A stretch of 64,000 bases of DNA from Vesta saturnalis (lineage: Eukaryota; Arthropoda; Insecta; Coleoptera; Lampyridae), in the NCBI GenBank assembly GCA_036346205.1, contig JARFJB010002472.1, forward strand, positions 5,914,001 to 5,978,000, written 5' to 3'. The translations under genes and the position numbers were made by a program. Position 1 is the first letter of the stretch; the number at the start of each line of letters is the position of its first letter. Below are positions 34,481-46,653 of this stretch, one piece after another. Under the pieces are notes generated by a model. The model had not been told where the DNA came from and searched no databases. It was given only the letters and a program-made list of their open reading frames with translations.

Positions 34481-35745
34481 CCAACAAATAGGTTCTACAA
34501 AAAGCACATTACTTAATTTAGCACAACTAACGTGAAAATAATTGTGAACATTTTTAATGAACATTAGCTACCTTAGATTTACAGCGTTTACAGGTATGAC
34601 ACCACTTGCACCAGCCGCCATTCTTCTACCCCATAAGTAAGTTTGTCAACCAGTTGCTTATAAATTTCAAAGAACATGAGATTCCTGGGGAATCTGTCGT
34701 AATCGACGATTCTATGGTATCATAGAGAGGTCCATTAAGGTTCCGTCAGTATATAAAAATAGGAGTAGCAAATGTGGACTAAAATTATACAAAGTTTGTA
34801 CAACAAGTGGTTATACACTTAATTTGAAAGCTTATGCTGGAAAAGGCGACACCTAACGTGGGCCAGGCCACGCAGAATTCATTGTAGTTGATTCGGTAAT
34901 ATCGGAATGGGTCTCATAACATTTATGTTCTTTAACCTTACTTCGTGAACTTCCATATTTAATGGCACTAATGATTAAAATACAGACTTTCTTTAGAGAA
35001 ATAGATAGTTATACAAAAGAAATTGTTGAATTCTAACGTATTTTCAACATTAGTGTTACTAAAGGTCACATACTTCCTTGTGGTAACTATTATACAAACT
35101 ACAAACAACCCAAACAATTGTTAACTATAAATACTAGAATGTGTGGTATTGTTAGAAAAAAACAGTAAAAGTTTACCATTCGAAATTGTGAAATGAAAGG
35201 TGAAATAATAGGAAAGCAAACAAAAATATCGATTTTGTGTGAGTAATGATAAAAGACCGGTTTTTATGTTAACCACGTGTACGATGGTTCACAATAGACG
35301 AGGAAAATTGAGAATGAACTACCAGTAGATTCTGTTATAGTCTATAATTTCGTAAAGAAGAAGGTAACAGCAAACGTCATTGTCGCACTCGTATATCTAA
35401 TAACTAATATTTTTAGCGATTTAAAGTCCCCTTCGTAATGGGGTAAAATAGTACCGGAAGGTTTTGGGGTAATATTATAAATCGTTTGTTTATACCGAAA
35501 CGGATACCTACCTTAGTGGAACGCGGGTCAGAATCTAAAAAAAAGAAGAAAGTGCGTAGGTTACTATAAGAATTTAAGAAAGTAATTTACAAGTCGTGAG
35601 GCTGATAACGAAATAACGAAAGTCTACATACTCTGTAAAGAATATGAAGGGCATGAGTTATGTAACTAAATAAACAGTAACATGGTTATGAAAATGTAAA
35701 CTTTCACCATTATCACACATAATAAAATACTTATCTTTTTTGGGT
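34481..35745. other. No gene recognised
   Basis: AT-rich, no assigned feature on either strand. Confidence 0.4.
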
Positions 35746-35751
35746 TTTTTT

Positions 35752-35910
35752 TGGTGTATTTTAAATTATACAATCTAGACGTTTCGATAACACTTACAGT
35801 TATCTTCGTCAGTAGTAATATCTGTTAAAAATTGTTAAAGATGTAAATAATTTTGTCAAAGTTGAAAAATTATCGAAACGTTTAGATTGTATAATTTAAA
35901 ATACACCATT
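35752..35910. repeat. Foldback hairpin with hammerhead-like core
   Basis: Inverted arms of about 43 bp (ggtgtattttaaattataca ... gttttaaattatacaat complement) flank a ~70-bp spacer. On the minus strand the left arm and spacer read CTGACGA-AGATAAC-TGTAAGT-GTTATC-GAAACGTC. Confidence 0.85.
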
Positions 35911-37845
35911 AAAAACCAAAAAAAAAACATGGTTGTATCACTAATTTCTAAATTATTCTACGCTACATGGGTCATCGTATCCTTGTGCTACTGGGTGCTA
36001 CTAGTTTATCATTCACATTTTTCCAATCAGTGGGATGCACCGCTGTAATAACGTCAAAATATGACATGAACTATTGTTACACGTGCCGCGTAACGCACAT
36101 AGATAAATTGCGGCACGGGCCACATACGCCCCGTAACGTACTTTAAACTGAAAATATAATATAGCAGCATCACTGAACGTGTTAATGGTGGTTTGTTATG
36201 ATTTCAAATATGTACAGTTTGAGAGAAAATTTAAGGAAAATTAAACACAAACTTTCTTCACTTTGAAACCCATTGAGAGGCATTTAAAGTTTCGTTATGT
36301 CATAAAATGCATGTTACTTTATTTGTATTTTGGGTAATCTTGCACTCGACCATCAACTACTTTATATTTAAACCAAGTGTGTACCGAAATAAATGACTTT
36401 TTCTTATGTATAAAACAGTCGGTTAAATCTATTGTTTTGTGTTTATGTATTTAATTTTTGTATTGGATTTAGCTTTCTGCGCCTATTGTAAATGCATATC
36501 TATTACTTGTGTAAAACTGTGTTAGCGCTTTGATCAATATCAATTTCACTTGCAGTAAACATGAACCATTAAGTGAAGTCATGCGTGTTGAACTAGCATT
36601 TTTAGTCTTGTAAAACTTGACATTACTGTGAAATAAGCCAAAGTAGGACAGAAATAAAGATAAAACAAAACCAAACTGTGTTTGTGGTTAATATGTACAT
36701 ATTTATAGACAAGATTGTTGTAGTTAGGTAAAATCCTAGTCATGCTAAAAGATAATATTGGTAAGGCTGAAATAATGACTTTATATAAGGGCTTTATTGT
36801 ATTATACGAAACATAATATTTCACGTTACAATAAGTAAAGTTAAAATGTGCGGTTAGACTACATTTCACATCCGAATAAATGCGAAATTCTGAAAGCGTC
36901 TCTTAGGGCAAAGATTAAGTGCTTCTTTATTTCAGATTTTAGAAAGTTTTAATTCTCTTTCAAGTTCTTTATGTTCATTCCACTACTCCAATGTTGAATG
37001 ACAACTGAAAATAGCAGCAAGATTTGCTTTTCTTGATATTTTTTATATTTCTAATATCTTTTTGAAAGACAAAAATACGCAAATTCATTTTTTTTGTGAA
37101 TGTTATCTTTTGAGTTTCAACAACTTTTGTTACAAATGATAATGTAATCGTTTGAATCTCTTTTTTTAGCGTTACTTATATAAGACGGCATTCCAAATTT
37201 ACAAGTTGATTTTAATGGTAACTACGGAAGGTAACGTAAATGTAAAATGTAAAATTACATTCCTAATTAATAGCATATAAAGTAGCCACTATATCCTGTT
37301 AAAAAATATAGAGCTTTACGAGTATGATTAAAATTTTAATTAATTACAATGCGTTCAAGTTATTTTCAACACTATTATGGAACACATTAATTTATCTACA
37401 CTCATAAAATATTTCATTCACTTTTTAAACCTTCTCATAAATGCTATCTTTTGATTATATCGCTACCAGTAAAGTAATATTAAAATTAATTAGGTAATTA
37501 TTTTCATTTTATTAAGGCTTATTTCGTACCATATTAAAAGGTTTTGTTAACAGTTCTCCTTTATGACTCAACGTATTTCATTTATTTTTATACTGTATAT
37601 AAAGCATCAAGTACCCGAAGGGTTTAATGGCACTATTTTTACAAAAAATAAAAAGGTAACAATTTTTTTTGTTTTTTAAAAAATTCCCAACCCTTAAATG
37701 ATTTTTTTGTAATTTTTTTCTAAATAACTTATTTATATATTGTTAATAATAAACCAGAAATGTTAACGAAACGATGTTAATAAAATTCAAGCTCTCTACG
37801 GAAACTATATCATGAAACGTGTTACGAAGAGGACCCCATGGAGCT
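35911..37845. other. No gene recognised
   Basis: AT-rich with no protein motif. GC-rich words such as gtgccgcgtaacgcac occur near 36083. It ends at the first long direct repeat. Confidence 0.4.
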
Positions 37846-38959
37846 TATGACTCCGCCCTCGACTTCTCGAAACATATGCACTTTTAGAAACTACCGGAAG
37901 CGGCGAATGTCTTAAGTAGTATTAGTATTATTCTGAAGACATAATAATAAGTGTATGAGTTATTCGAAATTAGTGACGAATTATTGTGAATAGTGTTCAG
38001 TCGCGGCGTGCTTTATACGAGGCGGGAATATAGCCCCCATTTTCAGCTCCGACGAAACGTCAGTAGGTCGATTTCCGCACGGAAAGTATTGAGAAACGGA
38101 CAGGTTTCCTTGTTGTTAATCAAATTTAGCGCCTAAAAACCAAAACTCTAGTATCAAATGATCGGAAATTATATTTTTAATAATAACAATCCAAACAAAA
38201 AAAGTCTTGTAGAATTGAACTATGCTTGTTATTCTTTATCTCTAATGTAAAAGTGATTAGTATACTAAATGTTTAGGTGTAACTTCTATAATTTACTTGT
38301 AATTGATACTAATGCAAAACGAATAATAAAAAGATCGAATTCATTTCGATATTTTTAATTTTCTTTTCACGCCACACTTGTTTTGCGGTCTGCAATTACA
38401 TTATTTCTTAATTTTATACTCGTAGTTAGGCAAAACAATATTACGTGCATTGCAAACAAATAGCATCAGCATGTTTTATGGATATTGTATCGATTCATTA
38501 ACTGATTGAAACTGTAGTAAATAGCTGGTAATCCTATTCCTAATATTAGTCAACCACATTAGTAAAATATCCATGTATTTTTTAATAAACACATATGTAA
38601 CTGCAATTTCAGTAAATACAACCATTAATTAGACTTTTATTGCAATGATATTAAACTTTTGACGCTCACCAATTGCTTTGTAAAGGTTTCGTAATTTTTA
38701 TAATTATACAATGCAATATTTTGTAACATTAAATAAAGTAGTACTATGACAGGTGTTTCGAGAAACCGGTACATGGGATATGCGAATCATATTCCGACAG
38801 ATATTATTAGAATTTGTTGGTTAAACCTAAAACTCCACGATTTCTATATGGTACTGCATACATTTCATTAAAATTATAGACCTAGTGACGTTACGTCTCC
38901 ACTCCTATAGTCCCGCCTGGTATAGAGTACGCCGTGATTCAGTGCTTATACTTACATAC
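37846..38959. repeat. 1.1-kb direct repeat, copy 1
   Basis: From TATGACTCCGCCC to ACTTACATAC, matched by 43667-44793 with only single-base changes and short homopolymer indels, so the duplication is recent. No open frame. It contains an arthropod-initiator-like TCAGT near its right end (38939-38943). Confidence 0.95.
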
Positions 38960-39065
38960 CGATGTGAAGATAGCGGACAATTTGTAGCACACAAAATTCC
39001 GATTACACACGAGCGTCGAGCTTGAGCCATCCTAAATATCTTTGTACATGCCATCATCTCACTGA
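38960..39065. other. Single-copy spacer between direct repeat and palindrome
   Basis: About 106 bp present only on the left side; the right palindrome arm touches the second direct repeat with no such spacer. Confidence 0.7.
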
Positions 39066-41590
39066 TACAATGCATTACAATAAAAGTATTCTTCAGCTAA
39101 TTAATTTTAAAATAAAAGCGTTTGTAATAATAACCATGACTGCAAAAAGAATATACAAAGAAACAAATACTCTATTTCCCTCCAAATAGCATGCACGGGT
39201 TCGAACCGCGTTTTCAACGGGTGATGACACTATACAAATATTTTAAAAGTACATTAAAAGGCATATGAAAAATTAAATACTCAATTTGCTTCCAAAGGTG
39301 ATGAAAAGGAAGAAATGCATTTCAAGCGTGTTACGATTCCATACCAAAATTGAATTTTAATTTTTTTTCGGATCAAGGCCGCGAGAGATCAAATTTTACC
39401 TAGCATATTCCGAAAGTAAATTAAAAAACACATCTAAAAAGAAGTACCCAATTTCCTTGCAAAGGGGATGAAAGGGTTAGAAACGCATTTCAAGCGTGCA
39501 ACGATTCCATACCAAAATTGAGTTTTAATTTTTTTTCGGATCAAGGCCGCGAGAGATCAAATTTTACCTAGAATATTCTGAAAGTACATTAAAAATACAT
39601 CTAAAATGAAGTACCCAATTTCCTTGCAAAGGGGATGAAGGGGTTAGAAACGCATTTCAAGCGTGTCACGATTCTGTACCAAAATTGAACATTAACTTTT
39701 TTTCGGATCAAGGCCGCGAGAGATCAAATTTTACCTAGAATTTTCTGAAAGTACATTAAAAAATACATCTAAAAGAAGTACCAAATTTCCTTGCAAAGGG
39801 GATGAAGGGGTTAGAAACGCATTTCAAGCGTGTCACGATTCTATCCCAAAATTGAATTTTAATTTTTTTCGGATCAAGGCCGCGAGATCAAATTTTACCT
39901 AGTATATTCTGAAAGTACATTAAAAATACATCTAAAGAAGCACCCAATTTCCTTGCAAAGGGATGAAAGGGTTAGAAACGCATTTCAAGCGTGTTACGAT
40001 TCTAGACCAAAATTGAATTTTAATTTTTTTTCGGATCAAGGCCGCAGAGATCAAATTTTACCTAGTATATTCTGAAAGTACATTAAAAAATACATCTAAA
40101 ATGAAGTACCCAATTTGCTTGCAAAGGGGATGAAAGGGTTAGAAACGCATTTCAAGCGTGCAACGATTCCATACCAAAATTGAGTTTTAATTTTTTTTCG
40201 GATCAAGGCCGCGAGAGATCAAATTTTACCTAGTATATTCCGAAAGTACATTAAAAAACACATCTAAAAAGAAGTACCCAATTTCCTTGCAAAGGGGATG
40301 AAAGGGTTAGAAACGCATTTCAAGCGTGTTACGATTCTATCCCAAAATTGAACTTTAACTTTTTTTCGGATCAAGGCCGCGAGAGATCAAATTTTACCTA
40401 GAATATTCTGAAAGTACATTAAAAAATACATCTAAAAAGAAGTACCCAATTTCCTTGCAAAGGGGATGAAAGGGTTAGAAACGCATTTCAAGCGTGCAAC
40501 GATTCCATACCAAAATTGAATTTTAATTTTTTTTCGGATCAAGGCCGCGAGAGATCAAATTTTACCTAGTATATTCGAAAGTACATTAAAAAATACATCT
40601 AAAATGAAGTACCCAATTTCCTTGCAAAGGGGATGAAGGGGTTAGAAACGCATTTCAAGCGTGTCACGATTCTGTACCAAAATTGAACATTAACTTTTTT
40701 TCGGATCAAGGCCGCGAGAGATCAAATTTTACCTAGTATATTCTGAAAGCACATTAAAAAATACATCTAAAATGAAGTACCCAATTTCCTTGCAAAGGGG
40801 ATGAAGGGGTTAGAAACGCATTTCAAGCGTGCAACGATTCCATACCAAAATTGAATTTTAATTTTTTTTCGGATCAAAGCCGCGAGAGATCAAATTTTAC
40901 CTAGTATATTCTGAAAGTACATTAAAACACATCTAAAAAGTACAATTTCCTTGCAAAGGGATGAAAGGGTTAGAAACGCATTTCAAGCGTGTTGCGATTC
41001 TATCCCAAAATTGAACTTTAACTTTTTTTCGGATCAAGGCCGCGAGAGATCAAATTTTACCTAGTATATTCCGAAAGTACATTAAAAAATACATCTAAAA
41101 AGAAGTATCCAATTTCCTTGCAAAGGGGATGAAAGGATTAGAAACGCATTTCAAGCGTGTTACGATTCTATCCCAAAATTGAGTTTTAATTTTTTGTCGG
41201 ATCAAGGCCGCGAGAGATCAAATATTACCTAGTATATTCTGAAAGTACATTAAAAAATACATCTAAAATGAAGTACCCAATTTCCAAAGGGATGAAAGGG
41301 TTAGAAACGCATTTCAAGCGTGTTACGATTCTAGACCAAAATTGAATTTTAATTTTTTTCGGATCAAGGCCGCAGAGATCAAATTTTCCTAGTATGTTCT
41401 GAAAGTACATTAAAAATACATCTAAAAGAAGTACCAAATTTCCTTGCAAAGGGATGAAAGGGTTAGAAACGCATTTCAAGCGTTACGATTCTATACCAAA
41501 ATTGAATTTTAATTTTTTTCGGATCAAGGCCGCAGAGATCAAATTTTCCTAGAATATTCTGAAAGTACATTAAAAATCCAAATATAATGG
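39066..41590 (+). repeat. Left arm of palindrome: ~14 satellite monomers of ~165 bp
   Basis: The outer ~230 bp (39066-39300) is the complement of 43430-43668. Then 14 head-to-tail monomers follow. Each contains cgcatttcaagcgtg, a variable acgattc(c/t)..acc, ttcggatcaaggccgcgaga and caaattttacctag; markers fall near 39316, 39487, 39651, 39820, 39980, 40150, 40317, 40485, 40650, 40818, 40980, 41146, 41310 and 41473. Three or four monomer variants recur in mixed order, which suggests exchange between units. Confidence 0.93.
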
Positions 41591-41768
41591 AGGATTTGCC
41601 TACTGATACTATTTGAAACACGTTATTTTCGTTTATAATATGAAGAATATGGTCGATTATAAAAATACTGAGATATGCCCTTTGGTTTAAAGTTAGGAAG
41701 TCATCAACTATAATTTCCTTTACAGATTGTGTAACAGTAGACATCTTACTTATAAGGTACCCCTATTG
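41591..41768. other. Palindrome core, part without recognised coding
   Basis: Single-copy sequence between the left array and the YqaJ fragment. A minus-strand frame crosses it without a motif I know; it would be the C-terminal part of the exonuclease gene if that gene continued. Confidence 0.4.
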
Positions 41769-42155
41769 TTAGGTAAGGACATATAAAAACTTATATCCTG
41801 TACTGAACCGTTTGCGCTGATCGTCAGAAATAGGTGTACTCCATTCTTCAGGTTTCAGAAGAATTGATGGTAACATATGGTCGAAGTAAAATTTCTTTAT
41901 TGTATCAATGATCAGTTTCCAAACCGATGGTTTGCGATAGACACGGATGATTCGGATTCCACGGAAAGTATATATATTACAAAATCGCACCAAGGTCTGT
42001 TGGTCACTTCTAAAATTCCTTGAATCTGATAATAAAAATTGTGGTTAGTTTTTAGTAAACCGTTAGTATTTAGAAATTCAAAAAATTGACCTTTGGATCT
42101 TGAAAACGCAATTTGAAGGGGCATTTGACTTCAATTAAGCCACCACTTCCTTTGA
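41769..42155 (-). pseudogene. YqaJ-type (lambda-exonuclease-like) nuclease fragment
   Basis: Minus-strand fragment of a YqaJ/lambda-exonuclease-fold nuclease, a 5'-3' DNA exonuclease used in recombination by phages, large DNA viruses and many repetitive invertebrate genes. It begins GSGGLIEVKCPF, the active-site E-x-K box. After one shift come NHNFYYQIQGILEVTNRPWC and DFVIY, a family hallmark (Q-x-Q-G, then T...W-C-D-F-V). After another shift come IRVYRKPSVWKLIIDTIKKF and YFDHMLPSILL (the F-x-x-x-L-P end). The N-terminal half with the upstream catalytic Asp is missing because the right satellite array begins there (about 42155). Two frameshifts and at least one stop, so not functional. It is the only coding trace inside the palindrome. 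Confidence 0.78.
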
Positions 42156-43668
42156 TCCGAAAAACGTTAAAGTTCAATTTTGGTATGGAATCGTAACACG
42201 CTTGAAATGCGTTTCTAACCCTTTCATCCCCTTTGCAAGGAAATTGGTTACTTCTTTTTAGATGTGTTTTTAACGTAATTTCAGAATATCCTAGGTAAAA
42301 TTTGATCTCTCGCGGCCTTGATCCGAAAAAAAGTTAAAGTTCAGTTTTGGGATAGAATCGCAACACGCTTTAAATGCGTTTCTAACCTTTCATCCTTTGC
42401 AAGGAAATTACTTCTTTTAGATGTGTTTTTAATTTACTCGAATATACTAGGTAAATTGCATCTCTCGGCCTTGATCCGAAAAAATTAAAATTCAATTTTG
42501 GTATGGAATTGTAAACGCTTGAAATGCGTTTCTAACTTTATCCTTTGAAGGAAATTGATACTTCTTTTTAATGTATATTTTAATTGATTTCAGAATATAC
42601 TTAGGCAAAATTTGATCTCTCGGCCTTGATCCAAAGTTAAAGTTCAGTTTTGGGATGAATACCTTGAAATGCGTTCTAACCTTTTCATCCCTGTGAGGAA
42701 ATTGTATTTTTTATGTGTTTTTAACGTACTTTTAGAATATACTAGGTAAATTTGATTCTCGCCCTTGATCCGAAAAGTTAAGTTCAGTTTTGGGATAGAA
42801 TCGTAACACGCTTGAAATGCGTTTAACCTTTTCATCCTTTGCAAAAATTGGCTACTTATTTTAATGTTTTTAACGTAATTTCAGAATATCCTAGGTAAAA
42901 TTTGATCTCTCGCCTTGATCCGAAAAAGTTAAAGTTCAGTTTTGGATAGAATCGCAACACGCTTTAAATGCGTTTCTAACCTTTCATCCCTTTGCAAGGA
43001 AATTGGGTACTTCTTTTACATTGTTTTATTTACTTCGGAATATACTAGGTAAAATTGCATCTCTGCGGCCTTGATCCGAAAAATAATGTTCAATTTTGGT
43101 ACAGAATCGTGACACGCTTGAAATGCGTTTTATTTCATCTTTGCAAGGAAATTGGTACTTCTTTTAGATGTGTTTTTAATTTACTTTAATATACTAGGTA
43201 AAATTGCATCTCTCGGCCTTGATCCGAAAAAAATTAAAATTCAATTTTGGTTAATTGTAACACGCTTGAAATGCGTTTCTAACCTTTCATCCCTTTGCAA
43301 GGAAATTGGGTACTTCTTTTAGATGTGTTTTTTAATGTACTTTCAGAATATACTAGGTAAAATTTGATCTTTCCCCTTTGATCCGAAAAAATAAAAGTTC
43401 AATTTTGGTATGGAATCGTAAAAAGTTTTCTTTTTTCATCACCTTTAAACAAATTGAGTATTTAATTTTTATATGCCTTTTAATGTACTTTTAAAATATT
43501 TGTATAGTGTCATCACCCGTTGAAAACCGGTTCGAATCCGTGCATGCTATTTGGAGGAAATGGAGTATTTGTTTCTTTGTATATTCTTTTACAGTCATGG
43601 TTATTATTACAAACGCTTTTATTTTAAAATTATTTAGCTGAAGAATACTTTTATTGTAATGCATTGTA
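42156..43668 (-). repeat. Right arm of palindrome: ~8-9 decayed satellite monomers
   Basis: The same monomer as the left arm in reverse orientation (cacgcttgaaatgcg markers near 42196, 42362, 42515, 42663, 42807, 42955, 43112, 43260), average period about 152 bp because of many small deletions. The outer 240 bp (43430-43668) mirrors 39066-39300. This arm is clearly more eroded than the left. Confidence 0.93.
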
Positions 43669-44793
43669 TGACTCCGCCCTCGACTTCTCGAAACATATGC
43701 ACTTTTAGAAACTACCGGAAGCGGCGAATGTCTTAAGTAGTATTAGTATTATTCTGAAGACATAATAATAAGTGTATGAGTTATTCGAAATTAGTGACGA
43801 ATTATTGTGAATAGTGTTCAGTCGCGGCGTGCTTTATACGAGGCGGGAATATAGCCCCCATTTTCAGCTCCGACGAAACGTCAGTAGGTCGATTTCCGCA
43901 CGGAAAGTATTGAGAAACGGACAGGTTTCCTTGTTGTTAATCAAATTTAGCGCCTAAAAACCAAAACTCTAGTATCAAATGATCGGAAATTATATTTTTT
44001 TAATAATAACAATCCAAACAAAAAAAAGTCTTGTAGAATTGAACTATGCTTGTTATTCTTTATCTCTAATGTAAAAGTGATTAGTATACTAAATGTTTAG
44101 GTGTAACTTCTATAATTTACTTGTAATTGATACTAATGCAAAACGAATAATAAAAAGGTCGGGAATTCATTTCGATATTTTTAATTTTCTTTTTCACGCC
44201 ACACTTGTTTTGCGGTCTGCAATTACATTATTTCTTAATTTTTATACTCGTAGTTAGGCAAAACAATATTACGTGCATTGCAAACAAATAGCATCAGCAT
44301 GTTTTATGGATATTGTATCGATTCATTAACTGATTGAAACTGTAGTAAATAGCTGGTAATCCTATTCCTAATATTAGTCAACCACATTAGTAAAATATCC
44401 ATGTATTTTTTTTAATAAACACATATGTAACTGCAATTTCAGTAAATACAACCATTCATTAGACTTTTATTGCAATGATATTAAACTTTTTTGACGCTCA
44501 CCAATTGCTTTGTAAAGGATTCGTAATTTTTTATAATTATACAATGCAATATTTTGTAACATTAAATAAAGTAGTACTATGACAGGTGTTTCGAGAAACC
44601 GGTACATGGGATATGCGAATCATATTCCGACAGATATTATTAGAATTTGTTGGTTAAACCTAAAACTCCACTATTTCTATATGGTACTGCATACATTTCA
44701 TTAAAATTATAGACCTAGTGACGTTACGTCTCCCACTCCTATAGTCCCGCCTGGTATAGAGTACGCCGTGATTCAGTGCTTATACTTACATAC
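43667..44793. repeat. 1.1-kb direct repeat, copy 2
   Basis: Near-identical to 37846-38959. Its first bases overlap the outermost bases of the right palindrome arm (gcattgTA/TGACTCC). TCAGT lies at 44773-44777, 43 bp before the first ATG of the putative gene that follows. Confidence 0.95.
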
Positions 44794-44819
44794 TATATTT
44801 GTAATTATTGCATAAAGAC

Positions 44820-45128
44820 ATGTCACTTACGTGCAAAAAGGGACATACAAGGGGAATGACTGTTCGAAAAAGAACAATCAGGTGAGAACAAACCTGTTTA
44901 TATAAAAAAAAACATCAAAAATTTATTGTCCTATGTTTGTGTCCAGTAATTTGAAGGAAAATCAAAAACATGAATTGCCGTCATCGAATCCTCCAAGGAA
45001 TAAGGATAATTTTGCAAACGCAGATAGGTACGTTAAAAATAACTTTTTAATTGTTTAAAGTACTAATCTAATATCTTTTTAGTTCTTTAGTTAGGTCAAA
45101 GAGTTTGTTAAGTGAAAACCAAATTTAG
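44820..45128 (+). CDS. Putative three-exon small gene, unknown
   Basis: I do not recognise this product. Exon 1 is 44820-44881 (ATG to CAG), exon 2 is 44947-45027, exon 3 is 45083-45128 (TAG). Introns are GTGAGA...TGTCCAG and GTACGT...CTTTTTAG. The frame is kept through both splices and gives about 62 residues: MSLTCKKGHTRGMTVRKRTI, then SNLKENQKHELPSSNPPR, NKDNFANAD, SSLVRSKSLLSENQI. It is basic at the N-terminus and rich in Ser, Asn and Lys afterwards, with no membrane segment. An initiator-like TCAGT lies 43 bp upstream inside the second 1.1-kb repeat. Three consistent splice pairs in such a short space are better than chance, but AT-rich sequence makes them by accident often enough that this remains tentative; it could be the 5' part of a longer gene. 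Confidence 0.35.
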
Positions 45129-46010
45129 AAGTAGCTACTTGTTTAAACATCAAGACAGTAAGTGTATCTACTAGTCGTATTAAGAAATACAAACAATTAA
45201 GTTCTAATATTCTCTTTTATTTAATATGCATTTTAAAAAATAAACAATTTTTATATTTTTACTGATTTTCTACAATAAATGAACACAAACCACTTACCGG
45301 ATTTTTTTCTGGTCCACGTGGACATGATTTGGAGGTGTAAACGGCTACCTGGATTTTGAGCGCAAATCACAGGCCGTCTAGAAGTAATAAGTCTATCACG
45401 ATGTGACTATCCTTTTCCGTCTTGTTACTGTAATACTAAAACAGTGCACCGCCCTCTTCGATTTTAAGTCTTTGTCTACCGTTCGGAAGGCCTTAATCAT
45501 AATTATCAAGTTGAATTATGTCTTACTTACAGGCAATATTTGAAATAATTCTGTGTATGTATGTGAATAATTCTTGATTACCTTTAATGTTAACACTCCT
45601 TAAAGCTAAGTATTTATAGAACAACCCTAATTGTAATATTATCATTACACATTTTTACTCATTTTGTGGAACTTATATTATAACGGTTAAGACCGATTAC
45701 ACGGGAAGCGTATAATTAATCGTGTGCGATATACAAGTTGACAGCGCACGCCTAAAAAATGTTATGCGAAAGCATCAGATTAACTTTACTTCATAATACC
45801 TAAAGGGCCCACTACGAATGAACGAAACGCAACAAAAAGACGGAGTATAGTGCGGCCCGCATAAATAACCTCGGTATTCAATTACGGTTTGGGATGGTAA
45901 ATCCAACAAACCAACGCTTAATCAAGAGCGTGTGAGTTTGTTTTAATTAAAAATGAAATAAATATGCTGAGCTTATTTGTCGACTTAAGACGAAGTATTT
46001 GATATACAAA
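45129..46010. other. No gene recognised
   Basis: No motif or repeat assigned. GC-richer patches at 45300-45380 and 45800-45900 hold no open frame of note. Confidence 0.4.
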
Positions 46011-46450
46011 GGTGTACCGAATAGTTTTTACCGGTTTTTTAATGAAGAAACATAATTTTTAAGAAAATGGAAAAAATTATTTAATCAAAGTGTTGGCTAT
46101 TCGATTCTACACACTTTATCCATCTGTCTGGAAATTTATGAATGCCATCCCCAAAAAACCGTTTGTCCTTTGAGCCATTTTTTTACTTCTTCGAAATTTG
46201 CAAAGTGCTGCTCAACCAGTGCGTGTCCCATTGATGCGAGAAGGTGATAATCTGACGGGGTCAGGTCTGCATAGTACGTGGGGTGCGATATTACGCCCAA
46301 GCGAGTGCAATGCGTCTTTCACGAGTTTTGCTGTGTGTGACGGTGCATTGTCATTCAACAAAATCACTTTACCGTGTCGTCGGGCCAATTTGGACGTTTT
46401 TCGATCAATGCATGGTTTGAATTGACTATTTGTTGTTTGTAGCGATCAGT
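46011..46450 (-). pseudogene. mariner (DD34D-type) transposase C-terminal relic
   Basis: Minus-strand C-terminal third of a mariner transposase: RYKQQIVNSNHALIEKRP, then ILLNDNAPSHTAKLVKDA (second Asp), DLTPSDYHLLASMGHALVEQ (third Asp), HFANFEEVKKWLKGQ, and a stop at about 46080. The outer sequence AGGTGTACCGAATAGTTTTT at 46011-46035 looks like a mariner terminal repeat. The 5' side is lost where the GT-rich tract begins. At least two frameshifts. Confidence 0.85.
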
Positions 46451-46593
46451 ATTACGTGTGCGCGTAAATATGCGCGTGCGTATGTGTATGAGTGCATGCG
46501 TGAGTGTATGATTGTGTACGTGCGCGTGAATGTGCATGTGCATGAGTGTACCTGTGAATGTGCGTCTGCGCGTAAGTGAGTGTATGTGCATGT

Positions 46594-46653
<60 letters not shown>

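Noticed and set aside
38051..38075. GACGAAACGTC in the 1.1-kb repeats as another hammerhead-like core
   Set aside because: No UGANGA box or stem precedes it; only the GAAACGTC word is shared.
41225..41744. Repetitive minus-strand frames reading FLMYFQNILGKFDLCGLDPKK
   Set aside because: These are translations of the satellite monomer; the frame is not maintained across units.
39066..43668. CRISPR-like array
   Set aside because: Units of ~165 bp without unique spacers, in inverted halves, in a eukaryotic repeat context.
37846..44793. LTR retrotransposon with 1.1-kb LTRs
   Set aside because: The repeats start TGAC and contain a near-terminal TTACA, but there is no PBS after copy 1, no polypurine tract before copy 2, no matching 4-6-bp TSD that I can see, and the interior is a palindrome with a nuclease fragment rather than gag-pol.
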